This document shows, piece by piece, positions 24,838 to 32,390 of a stretch of 64,000 bases of DNA (position 1 is its first letter; every line of letters starts with the position of its first letter). A program made the translations under genes and the position numbers. The notes under the pieces were generated by a model. The model was not told where the DNA came from, made no database searches, and saw only the letters and a list, made by a program, of their open reading frames with translations. Source of the DNA: Exiguobacterium sp. AM39-5BH (GTDB lineage Bacteria; Bacillota; Bacilli; Exiguobacteriales; Exiguobacteriaceae); assembly GCF_003467445.1 (NCBI RefSeq), contig NZ_QSGS01000003.1, positions 62,001 through 126,000 of the forward strand, in the 5' to 3' direction.

Positions 24838-25693
24838 GACGATCGATCGACAGCGCGTCTTAGACGACATCGACTTCACCGTCGGCGCCGGGGAAATCAT
24901 CGCCCTCGTCGGACGGAACGGGGCCGGGAAGACGACGCTCTTACGCACGATGGTCGGGATCATCCGACCGGATACGGGCGACGTCCGTTACGGCCCAGCG
25001 AGCATTTTTGAGAAGTCAGAATTAAAACGTGACGTCATCTTCGTCCCAGACTCGGCCGACGCGCTCAAACACTATACGGTCAACGAGGCGGCCGCACTCT
25101 ACGAATCGATTTACCCGACGTTCAACCGGTCAACCTTCAGAGCGACGCTTACTCGTTATAACATCGACAACAAGAAGATCCGTCAGCTCTCGAAAGGACA
25201 GAAGGCGATGGTGACACTGTCGCTCGCGTTCGCCGTCCAAGCGAAGTACTATCTGCTCGATGAACCGACCGACGGGCTCGACGTCGTCGCCAAGGCTGAC
25301 GTCTTGAAACTGATGATCGCCCAAGTCGAGGCGCGCAACTGTTCGATCATCGTGTCGAGCCACCAATTACATGAGCTCGAACGCATCGCCGACCGCATCA
25401 TCATGATTGAGAAGGGACGCGTCAAAGCGATCATGTCGCTCGAGGAGGCACGTGAGACGAGCGTCAAACTGCAAGTCGTCTTCAACGATCAAGTGCCGGT
25501 CGAACTGCTCGAACGGAAAGATATCGAAATCATCAACGTCACAGGCCGGGTCGCCTTGTTCATGGCGAAAGAACGGACGAAGGAACTCGATACGTTCGTC
25601 GATGCGCACGACCCGATGCTCGTCGAAGAGATTCCGATGTCGCTCGAAGACGTGTTCCGAGTTCAACTAGGAGGTGAGGCAAGTGTCTTTTAA
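24812..25693 (+). CDS. ABC transporter ATP-binding protein (YtrB-like)
   Basis: A 293-residue ATPase with Walker A GRNGAGKTTL (about 34-43), signature LSKGQKAM, Walker B YYLLDEPTDGLD and switch histidine in SSHQLHELE. The C-terminal 80 residues form the extra domain common to drug or peptide exporters. It works with the permease encoded directly downstream; AGGGGAG precedes the ATG at 24812. Confidence 0.92.
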   Translation: MLTVQQLSKTIDRQRVLDDIDFTVGAGEIIALVGRNGAGKTTLLRTMVGIIRPDTGDVRYGPASIFEKSELKRDVIFVPDSADALKHYTVNEAAALYESIYPTFNRSTFRATLTRYNIDNKKIRQLSKGQKAMVTLSLAFAVQAKYYLLDEPTDGLDVVAKADVLKLMIAQVEARNCSIIVSSHQLHELERIADRIIMIEKGRVKAIMSLEEARETSVKLQVVFNDQVPVELLERKDIEIINVTGRVALFMAKERTKELDTFVDAHDPMLVEEIPMSLEDVFRVQLGGEASVF

Positions 25694-26810
25694 AGTGCTG
25701 TTAAAGAAAGACTGGAAACAAGTGTCGTTGTTATGGATGTTGCTCGTTTTCCTTGGAATTGTCGCCTATACGCTTCCAGTATGGACGCAAATGCAGACGT
25801 TCGATGAACAAGTTCGAGAGATTCAAGCGAACCCCGAGAAGTATGCCGAATGGTATGGCGACAATGTGACGAATCCGTCGGTTGAAGAATTGTTCAGCCC
25901 GGAGTACAGCTACTTTATCGGCGACTTACAGACACTGATCCCGTATGGTGGTGTCATCTTCCTCTACATCATCTTTGGCTTCTTGATGGCGTCCGTCCTG
26001 ATTGGCAGCGAACGCAACAGCCAAATGTCTGATTTTACGATGTCGCTCCCGTTCAACCGCAACCAGCTCTACATATCGAAGTGGTTGATCGGGACGAGTG
26101 GCATCATCGTCTCATCTCTCCTTGGCGGACCGCTCATGCTTTGGGTGATTCATTCATCACGCTATTCGTTTTTGATGGACGGACATGCGTTGCAAGTCGC
26201 AGGACTCGTCGGATTTATGATGTTGACCGGCATTGCCGTCTTCTCACTAGGATTATGGATGGGTTCATTCGGCGGGGAGGCCGTCTCGCAAGTGCTCTGG
26301 TCGGTCGTCGCCTTATTGTTCCCTGTCGGCATCATCTTGTTGATTCAAGGGTCGATTTATTCGCTCACAGAAAACACAGCGGGCGTTTACGATCTATTCG
26401 AACGTGCGATCGAGAGTGTGTTCATGCGGGTGATCTCACCGCTCGCGAACGTATTTAACGTCGATACGTTCAACATGTTCACGGACAACACGGTGTGGGA
26501 GAACTTTATGACGGTGGCGATGATGAGCGCCCTCAGCTTTATCATCCTCTCGTTCGGTCTCGGTTTATGGATGTTCAACCGGGCCCCGCAAGAGAACAAC
26601 GGCCGCTTCTTCATGTTCACGAACTGGCTTTGGCTCGTCCACGTGATCATGGTCGTCTGTTTCGCCATGCTCGGCGGGATTATTTTGGCCAACCTCTCGT
26701 ACCCGACGAACAGCATTCTTTACTTGATCGGCTTTGTCATCGGTGGTTTCCTTGCGCATTTACTCGCGAAACGTTTGCTTTACCGCTTCAACCTGAAATT
26801 GAAATCATAA
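25683..26810 (+). CDS. ABC-2 type transporter permease
   Basis: About 375 residues. The frame opens at GTG 25674, but that codon overlaps the ribosome site AGGAGGTG (25669-25676); the GTG at 25683 is correctly spaced. It has a membrane segment near residue 20, a large extracytoplasmic loop (about 40-95), then five or more segments, as in ABC-2 permeases. It partners the ATPase upstream, whose last codons it overlaps. Confidence 0.87.
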   Translation: MSFKVLLKKDWKQVSLLWMLLVFLGIVAYTLPVWTQMQTFDEQVREIQANPEKYAEWYGDNVTNPSVEELFSPEYSYFIGDLQTLIPYGGVIFLYIIFGFLMASVLIGSERNSQMSDFTMSLPFNRNQLYISKWLIGTSGIIVSSLLGGPLMLWVIHSSRYSFLMDGHALQVAGLVGFMMLTGIAVFSLGLWMGSFGGEAVSQVLWSVVALLFPVGIILLIQGSIYSLTENTAGVYDLFERAIESVFMRVISPLANVFNVDTFNMFTDNTVWENFMTVAMMSALSFIILSFGLGLWMFNRAPQENNGRFFMFTNWLWLVHVIMVVCFAMLGGIILANLSYPTNSILYLIGFVIGGFLAHLLAKRLLYRFNLKLKS

Positions 26811-26826
26811 TAAAAGGAGGATTCTC

Positions 26827-27294
26827 ATGAAACGGCTCAGTCTGCTCGTCGTCTTGCTCATCGTGCTCGCTGGATGCGGGGACACCGAACGATCGAACGC
26901 TTTCCAATACAAAGGGTCTTACGTCGGGGACAACAGCGCCGTCGCCGGCATCGCCCAGACGTTGCCGATGCACGACTGCTACAAGTCGATCGAGCTGCAG
27001 ACGAAAAAACGTCCTTACGGGCTGACGATTCGTTACAGTGATCCTGAGATTGAACGGATCGAACAGGAGCGGCTCGCGATTCGGAATGCGGCGACGTACT
27101 TCACGCTCGTCCAGAACACGGAGATTGTCCGCTTCGCTTTCCCGAACCGAACATATTCGTTCTCGCGCCCAGAGATGGAAGCGTGGCTCGATGTCGACTT
27201 CTCGACCATCAAGTGGGAAAAGGATTTAGACGATCACCTGGACGAGAAAATCGGCAACCAAGAGCAGACCGAAGCCTATTTCAAGAGAATCTAA
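26827..27294 (+). CDS. DUF4825 lipoprotein
   Basis: A 155-residue exported lipoprotein: signal peptide with lipobox LVVLLIVLAGCGD, Cys18 being the modified residue. FQYKGSYVGDNSAVAGIAQTL matches the start of DUF4825, a domain common in Bacillales lipoproteins linked to antibiotic-sensing proteins. It is the last gene of the GntR-ABC operon (AAAGGAGG, 16 bp gap) and probably sits outside the membrane next to the permease. Confidence 0.82.
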   Translation: MKRLSLLVVLLIVLAGCGDTERSNAFQYKGSYVGDNSAVAGIAQTLPMHDCYKSIELQTKKRPYGLTIRYSDPEIERIEQERLAIRNAATYFTLVQNTEIVRFAFPNRTYSFSRPEMEAWLDVDFSTIKWEKDLDDHLDEKIGNQEQTEAYFKRI

Positions 27295-27295
27295 G

Positions 27296-27329
27296 CGTGT
27301 GCGGAAACTTTCATCCGCACACGTTTTTT
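27296..27329 (+). terminator. Terminator of the ytr-like operon
   Basis: CGTGTGCGGA and TCCGCACACG form a perfect 10-bp stem with an 8-base loop, followed by TTTTTT. Confidence 0.92.
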
Positions 27330-27363
27330 CGATATTTTCTGAAAATTATCGGGTAAAGGGTAG

Positions 27364-27418
27364 ATGAAAGCGTTTTCTTGGCATTATAATAGAGTTAACT
27401 GAATGAGTATTCATTTCA
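27364..27418 (+). promoter_or_regulatory. lcfA promoter with CcpA (cre) site and FadR box
   Basis: ATGAAAGCGTTTTCTT (27364-27379) matches the cre consensus at every core position. TATAAT follows at 27385-27390. TGAATGA-gtat-TCATTTCA (27400-27418) is close to the B. subtilis FadR box. This implies repression by glucose through CcpA and by FadR when acyl-CoA is low. Confidence 0.7.
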
Positions 27419-27431
27419 AGGAGGAAAAGCG

Positions 27432-29105
27432 ATGAACAAACCGTGGTTGCAAGATTATCCAACTGACATGTCAGAAACGATCGATTACGAGGTGAAACCG
27501 CTCTACGAGGCCTTAACCCGGGCCGCTACCGATTACCCGGACCGGACCGCCGTCTCCTTCATCGGCAAAGAGTTGACGTTCGCCGAGGTCGATGACGCGG
27601 CGAGACGGCTCGCGACGATGCTTCAATCGAAAGGGTTGCAAAAAGGGGACCGTGTCAGCCTGATGCTCCCAAACTGTCCGCAATACGTCATTTCATTCTA
27701 TGCGGTCCTATACGCCGGCGGTACGGTCGTCCAGACGAACCCGCTCTACACCGAGCATGAGCTCGAGAACTTGATCACCGACTCCGGTGCGAACATCCTC
27801 ATCACGCTCGACCTCCTCTATCCGAAATCGCTTCGTGTGAAACAGAAGACGGACATCAAGACGATCGTCACGACGAGCATCGCCGATTATCTTCCGTTCC
27901 CGAAGAACAAACTCTATCCGATCAAAGTGAAACGTGAGAATAACATCGTCATCGACACGACAGGTTCGGTCGCGTTCAAAGAGTATAAAAACTACGGGCC
28001 GATCACCCCGACCGAGATCGATCCGAAAGAGGACGTCGCCGTCTTGCAGTATACGGGTGGGACGACAGGGCTGCCGAAAGGCGTCATGCTGACCCACTTC
28101 AACTTGACGGCGAACGTCGACCAAATCTCGAACTTCTTCTATAAATATAACCGAGGCGACCTAAAGCGTGTCTTGAGCGTCGTCCCGTTCTTTCACGTCT
28201 ACGGCATGACGTGCTGTCTGAACTTCGGGATGGTGAACGGATACGAGCTCGTCCTCGTCCCGCGTTTTGACGTCACCGACGTCTTAAAGACGATTCATAA
28301 GAAGAAGCCACACTTCTTCCCAGGTGCACCGACGATGTATGTCGGCATCCTGAACGACCCGAAATTGAAAAAGTATGATTTGTCGTCGATCGAGGCGTGT
28401 ATCTCCGGGTCGGCGCCGCTGCCGGTCGAAGTGCAGGAACAGTTCGAGAGCATCACGGGCGGTCGCATCGTCGAAGGATATGGCCTATCGGAGACGTCAC
28501 CGGTCACACACGCAAACTTCTTATGGGATAAACGGATCGTCGGCTCGATCGGGGTGCCGCTGTCGGACACTTCTGCTAAAATTGTAAAGGCAGACGGAGA
28601 GACCCCGGCCGACATCGGTGAGGTCGGAGAAGTCATGCTGCACGGCCCGCAAGTGATGAAAGGGTACTGGCAGAAGCCGGAAGAGACGGCCGCCGTCTTG
28701 AAGGACGGTTGGCTCGCGACCGGTGACCTCGGCTATATGGGCGAGGACGGGTTCTTCTATATCGTCGACCGGAAGAAGGACATGATTATCGCCGGGGGCT
28801 TCAACGTCTATCCGCGTGAAATCGAAGAAGTGCTGTATGAGCATCCGGCTGTCAAAGAAGCAGTCTGTATCGGCGTTCCGGACCCGTATCGCGGCGAGAC
28901 GGTCAAGGCGTTCATCGTGACGCGTGACGGCGTGAACGTGACAGAAAATGAACTCGACAAGCACTGCCGTGAGAAGCTCGCGGCGTATAAGGTACCGAAG
29001 CTGTACGAGTTCCGGGAAGAATTGCCGAAGACGTTCGTCGGTAAGATTTTACGTCGTGTCCTTGTCGACGAAGAGAAGGCGAAACAAGTGAAACAAAGCA
29101 GTTGA
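27432..29105 (+). CDS. lcfA: Long-chain fatty acid--CoA ligase
   Basis: A 557-residue acyl-CoA synthetase of the AMP-forming family. It activates fatty acids with ATP and CoA at the membrane face. Motifs are YTGGTTGLPKGVM (about 205-217), GYGLSETSP (about 350) and DRKKDMIIAGGFNVYPRE (about 445), then the C-terminal lysine in FVGKILRR. It is followed by fadR, etfB and etfA as in B. subtilis, and its promoter carries FadR and cre sites. Confidence 0.93.
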   Translation: MNKPWLQDYPTDMSETIDYEVKPLYEALTRAATDYPDRTAVSFIGKELTFAEVDDAARRLATMLQSKGLQKGDRVSLMLPNCPQYVISFYAVLYAGGTVVQTNPLYTEHELENLITDSGANILITLDLLYPKSLRVKQKTDIKTIVTTSIADYLPFPKNKLYPIKVKRENNIVIDTTGSVAFKEYKNYGPITPTEIDPKEDVAVLQYTGGTTGLPKGVMLTHFNLTANVDQISNFFYKYNRGDLKRVLSVVPFFHVYGMTCCLNFGMVNGYELVLVPRFDVTDVLKTIHKKKPHFFPGAPTMYVGILNDPKLKKYDLSSIEACISGSAPLPVEVQEQFESITGGRIVEGYGLSETSPVTHANFLWDKRIVGSIGVPLSDTSAKIVKADGETPADIGEVGEVMLHGPQVMKGYWQKPEETAAVLKDGWLATGDLGYMGEDGFFYIVDRKKDMIIAGGFNVYPREIEEVLYEHPAVKEAVCIGVPDPYRGETVKAFIVTRDGVNVTENELDKHCREKLAAYKVPKLYEFREELPKTFVGKILRRVLVDEEKAKQVKQSS

Positions 29106-29156
29106 CACAACCGTGTCACATGATAGAATAATAAATGAATGAACCATCATTCATTT
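29102..29156 (+). promoter_or_regulatory. fadR promoter and FadR operator
   Basis: TTGACA (29102-29107), 16 bp, TAGAAT (29124-29129). Immediately after is the perfect dyad ATGAATGA-ACCA-TCATTCAT (29135-29154), extended by two A-T pairs on each side. This is a near-ideal FadR box and implies autorepression. Confidence 0.8.
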
Positions 29157-29179
29157 TTCTGCAGCAGTAAGGAGCTTGG

Positions 29180-29764
29180 GTGTTTATGACAAAGAATGTA
29201 TCAAAAAGTGACCGCATTATCGATGCGGCAGTGAAAGTGATCGCAAATCATGGCTATCACGGTGCAAAGGTGACGGCCATCGCCAAAGAGGCGGGTGTCG
29301 CCGACGGGACGATCTATCTGTACTTCAAAAACAAGGAACATTTGTTGATTGAATTGTTCCAGACGAAGATGGGCCTGTTTATCGACTACTCGAAGCAACA
29401 GATCGAGCAGGAGACGACGGCTGGCGACAAACTGTATCAATTGATCGAGTCGCATCTTAAACAACTGTCGGCCGATTACGACCTTGCCGTCGTGACACAA
29501 ATCGAGCTCCGGCAGTCGAACTTGGCACTCCGTCAAAAAATCAGCGAAGTGCTCAAACCGTACTTGAACTTGATCGATGCGGTCGTAAAGCACGGGGTCG
29601 AGACGGGAGAGTTTGATCCCAATCTCGACTACCGTCTCGCTCGACAGATGATTTTCGGTACGATCGATGAAGTGGTCACGAGTTGGATGGCGAGCGGCTT
29701 CAAGTATGACTTGATGTCGACGCTACCGAAAGTACACCATATGTTACAAAAAGGGCTTGCTTAA
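29180..29764 (+). CDS. fadR: TetR-family fatty acid degradation regulator FadR
   Basis: A 194-residue repressor released from DNA by long-chain acyl-CoA. The HTH (KVTAIAKEAGVADGTIYLYFKNKEHLL) and the ligand domain with VTQIELRQSNLALRQKI and RLARQMIFGTIDEVVTSW closely follow B. subtilis FadR. Start is either GTG at 29180 (5 bp after AAGGAG) or ATG at 29186. Its operators appear upstream of itself and of lcfA. Confidence 0.9.
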   Translation: MFMTKNVSKSDRIIDAAVKVIANHGYHGAKVTAIAKEAGVADGTIYLYFKNKEHLLIELFQTKMGLFIDYSKQQIEQETTAGDKLYQLIESHLKQLSADYDLAVVTQIELRQSNLALRQKISEVLKPYLNLIDAVVKHGVETGEFDPNLDYRLARQMIFGTIDEVVTSWMASGFKYDLMSTLPKVHHMLQKGLA

Positions 29765-29844
29765 CCGTGAGCCCTCTCGCTAGCTCAAAAAATGAACGCT
29801 GATTCATGAATGATGGTGCGAACAACTTATAAGGGGGAACTACG

Positions 29845-30618
29845 ATGAATATTTTTGTATTGCTGAAACGTACGTTCGATACAGAGGAAGCGATTCAGCT
29901 CGAGAATGGGGAAATTCAAGAAGACGGCGCTGAGTTCATCATCAACCCATATGACGAGTATGCGGTCGAAGAAGCGATTCGTAAACGTGACGATCTCGGG
30001 GGAGAAGTGACGGTCGTGACGGTCGGTCCAGAAGACGCGGACAAAGAACTTCGGACGGCGCTCGCGATGGGGGCGGACAAAGCGGTCCGCATCTCGATCG
30101 AGGATGACGTCGAGGACGCAGACCATGTGACGATCTCGAAAGTGCTCGCCACGTACTTGAAAGAGCAAGCGCCAGATCTCATCTTCGCTGGGAACGTCGC
30201 CATCGACGGCGGTAGCGGTCAAGTCGCTCCACGCGTCGCGGAACTGTTGGACATGAACTACGTGACGACGATTACGAAGCTCGATATCGACAGCACGACG
30301 GCGACGGTCACACGCGACGTCGAAGGGGACACGGAAGTGATCGAAGTGGCGCTCCCGCTCCTCGTGACAGCGCAACAAGGATTGAACGAACCGCGTTATC
30401 CGAGCCTTCCCGGCATCATGAAAGCGAAGAAAAAGCTGCTCGAAGAACTCGAACTGTCGGATATCGACCTTGATGAAGACGAGATTGAAGCGAAAATCGA
30501 GACGATCGAACGCTTCTTGCCGGAAGAGAAGAAAGCCGGGCGCATCCTTGAAGGGGATACGTCGTCACAAGTGAGCGAGCTCGTTCAATTACTCCGCACG
30601 GAAGCCAAAGTCATTTAA
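29845..30618 (+). CDS. etfB: Electron transfer flavoprotein beta subunit
   Basis: A 257-residue subunit that with EtfA accepts electrons from acyl-CoA dehydrogenases. VTVVTVGPEDADKELRTALAMGADKAVRI and the signature region VTRDVEGDTEVIEVALPLLVTAQQGLNEPRYPSL-type segment are characteristic. AAGGGGG precedes the ATG. It follows fadR directly; the fadB gene present between them in B. subtilis is absent. A degenerate FadR-like dyad (ATGAA-6-TTCAT) lies at 29792-29807. Confidence 0.93.
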   Translation: MNIFVLLKRTFDTEEAIQLENGEIQEDGAEFIINPYDEYAVEEAIRKRDDLGGEVTVVTVGPEDADKELRTALAMGADKAVRISIEDDVEDADHVTISKVLATYLKEQAPDLIFAGNVAIDGGSGQVAPRVAELLDMNYVTTITKLDIDSTTATVTRDVEGDTEVIEVALPLLVTAQQGLNEPRYPSLPGIMKAKKKLLEELELSDIDLDEDEIEAKIETIERFLPEEKKAGRILEGDTSSQVSELVQLLRTEAKVI

Positions 30619-30631
30619 GGGGGACACATAG

Positions 30632-31597
30632 ATGAAAGCTTTAGTACTCGCAGAAGCGCGTGAAGGCGCGTTACGGAACGTATCATTTGAAGCCATCGCT
30701 GCGGCGAAGCAATTGACGGACGACGTGACGGCAGTCGTCATCGGGGATGACGTCAAAGCACTCGCGACGGAACTCGGGGAGTACGGCGCGGGTCGCGTCC
30801 TCGTCATCGAAGACGAGCGTCTCAAGCACTACACGCCGGACGGTTATGGGCAAGTGCTCCGCCAAGTCATCGAGCAAGAGTCACCGGACATGATCGTGCT
30901 CGGTCATACGGCACTCGGGAAAGACATCGCCCCGAAACTCGCGGCACGTCTTGACGCAGGTCTCATCAGTGACGTCGTCTCAATCGAAGGATCAGGCAAA
31001 GACGCCGAGTTCGTCCGCCCGATTTATTCAGGGAAGGCGTTCGAGAAAGTGAAATTCAAAGACTCGGTCATGTTCTTCACGATCCGCCCAAACAACATCG
31101 ACGCACTCCCACGCACAGCCGGAGCGAGCGCAACGGTCGAGACACCGAGCGTGGAACTGAAAGACCTCGCCATGATCGTCAAAGAAGTGGTCCGCAAGGC
31201 GACGGGGAAAGTCGATTTGACGGAAGCGAAAGTCATCGTCGCGGGGGGACGCGGCGTCAAGAGCGAAGAGGGCTTCAAGCCGCTCGAAGAGCTCGCTGAA
31301 CTGCTCGGCGGGGCCGTCGGTGCTTCACGTGGAGCATGTGACGCCGACTACTGCGACTATGCGCTTCAAATCGGTCAGACCGGGAAAGTCGTCACGCCGG
31401 ACCTCTATATCGCCTGCGGCATCTCGGGCGCGATTCAACATTTAGCTGGGATGAGCAACGCCAAAGTCATCGTCGCCATCAACAAAGACCCGGAAGCAAA
31501 CATCTTCAGCGTGGCCGATTACGGCATCGTTGGCGACTTGTTCGACGTCGTCCCGCTCTTGACAGAAGAGTTCAGAAAACACCTCGTCAACAGCTGA
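30632..31597 (+). CDS. etfA: Electron transfer flavoprotein alpha subunit
   Basis: A 321-residue FAD-binding subunit. The C-terminal domain shows [19 protein letters not shown], the [11 protein letters not shown] segment and [17 protein letters not shown], which bind FAD, then [20 protein letters not shown]. It is 13 bp after etfB with GGGGG as ribosome site. It passes electrons to the respiratory chain together with EtfB. Confidence 0.94.
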   Translation: MKALVLAEAREGALRNVSFEAIAAAKQLTDDVTAVVIGDDVKALATELGEYGAGRVLVIEDERLKHYTPDGYGQVLRQVIEQESPDMIVLGHTALGKDIAPKLAARLDAGLISDVVSIEGSGKDAEFVRPIYSGKAFEKVKFKDSVMFFTIRPNNIDALPRTAGASATVETPSVELKDLAMIVKEVVRKATGKVDLTEAKVIVAGGRGVKSEEGFKPLEELAELLGGAVGASRGACDADYCDYALQIGQTGKVVTPDLYIACGISGAIQHLAGMSNAKVIVAINKDPEANIFSVADYGIVGDLFDVVPLLTEEFRKHLVNS

Positions 31598-31609
31598 TAT
31601 GCAGAACGT

Positions 31610-31638
31610 TTGGGGAAACGTACCCTGCGTGGTATACT
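31610..31638 (+). promoter_or_regulatory. trxA promoter
   Basis: TTGGGG (31610-31615), 17 bp, TATACT (31633-31638), with TG two bases before the -10 not conserved. It lies just after etfA and 66 bp before the trxA start. Confidence 0.5.
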
Positions 31639-31704
31639 CTGAACATGAAATGCAAGAGAGTTCTTCATTCGGCTCTCACATCTTACTGGGGAGGTATTTA
31701 CCAA

Positions 31705-32019
31705 ATGGCTATTAAACATGCAACGACTCAATCGTTTGATCAAGATGTAAAAGAGGGCGTCGTCCTCGTCGATTTTTGGGCAGCTTGGTGTGGACCGTGC
31801 CGCATGATCGCACCGGTACTCGAAGAGCTTGACCAAGAGATGGGCGACCAAGTCCAAATCATTAAGCTCGACGTTGACGAGAACCCAGAAGTAGCGGGCG
31901 CTTTCCAAATCCAAAGTATCCCGACACTCATGATGTTTAAAGACGGACAACCTGTCTCGAAAACAATGGGCTTCCAACCAAAAGAAGCACTCAAAGAGTT
32001 TATCGCAACAGCACAATAA
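31705..32019 (+). CDS. trxA: Thioredoxin
   Basis: A 104-residue thioredoxin with the active site [10 protein letters not shown] (C29 and C32 or so) and cis-proline in QSIPTLMMF. It reduces protein disulfides in the cytoplasm. The frame is open from 31645, but GGGGAGG precedes the ATG at 31705, which matches the family N-terminus. It follows etfA as in B. subtilis; there uvrC would come next, but here about 8.7 kb of other genes intervene. Confidence 0.95.
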   Translation: MAIKHATTQSFDQDVKEGVVLVDFWAAWCGPCRMIAPVLEELDQEMGDQVQIIKLDVDENPEVAGAFQIQSIPTLMMFKDGQPVSKTMGFQPKEALKEFIATAQ

Positions 32020-32027
32020 TGACGTAC

Positions 32028-32058
32028 AGCCGACCGGGAAACTGGTCGGCTGTTTTTT
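32028..32058 (+). terminator. trxA terminator
   Basis: AGCCGACC and GGTCGGCT form an 8-bp stem with an 8-base loop followed by GTTTTTT. Confidence 0.9.
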
Positions 32059-32390
32059 ATTGGGCGTGTTAAGGAAGAAGGAGTTTGGTCGTCTCGCATG
32101 GAATATCAACGGTTAAGGTTCGGTACGGATTGAAGGCGAAATTCGGGAAATGACCAACTAAGAACGCATACATATAGAGTGCGATTTTTATTTTTTTTCG
32201 TCGCTTATTATCGACTCCCTTCATATTTAACAGTTCGGGAGAAATAAGGGAGGCGTCAAAATACGCGAAGGTTTTATCATGGAAACAGACTGAAAATTTA
32301 CGCTATACTCATGAAGAAGACGTGATGGCGTCAAATGACCTTAATAAAAAAGCCATCGTTTGTAAGACTCTGTTCGAAGGAGGAATTTTC
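32059..32390 (+). other. Intergenic region before mrpA
   Basis: No credible gene in these 332 bp. TATACT at 32304-32309 could be the -10 of the mrp promoter, though no good -35 is visible. A short dyad GACG-6-CGTC lies at 32319-32332. I see no riboswitch I can name. Confidence 0.4.

Noticed and set aside
29792-29807. Third FadR box upstream of etfB
   Set aside because: ATGAA-6-TTCAT is a short and poorly spaced match compared with the strong dyad before fadR; not counted as a site.
32059-32390. Short peptide (ATG at 32098) or riboswitch before mrpA
   Set aside because: The frame ends after about ten codons and no known riboswitch core could be recognised.
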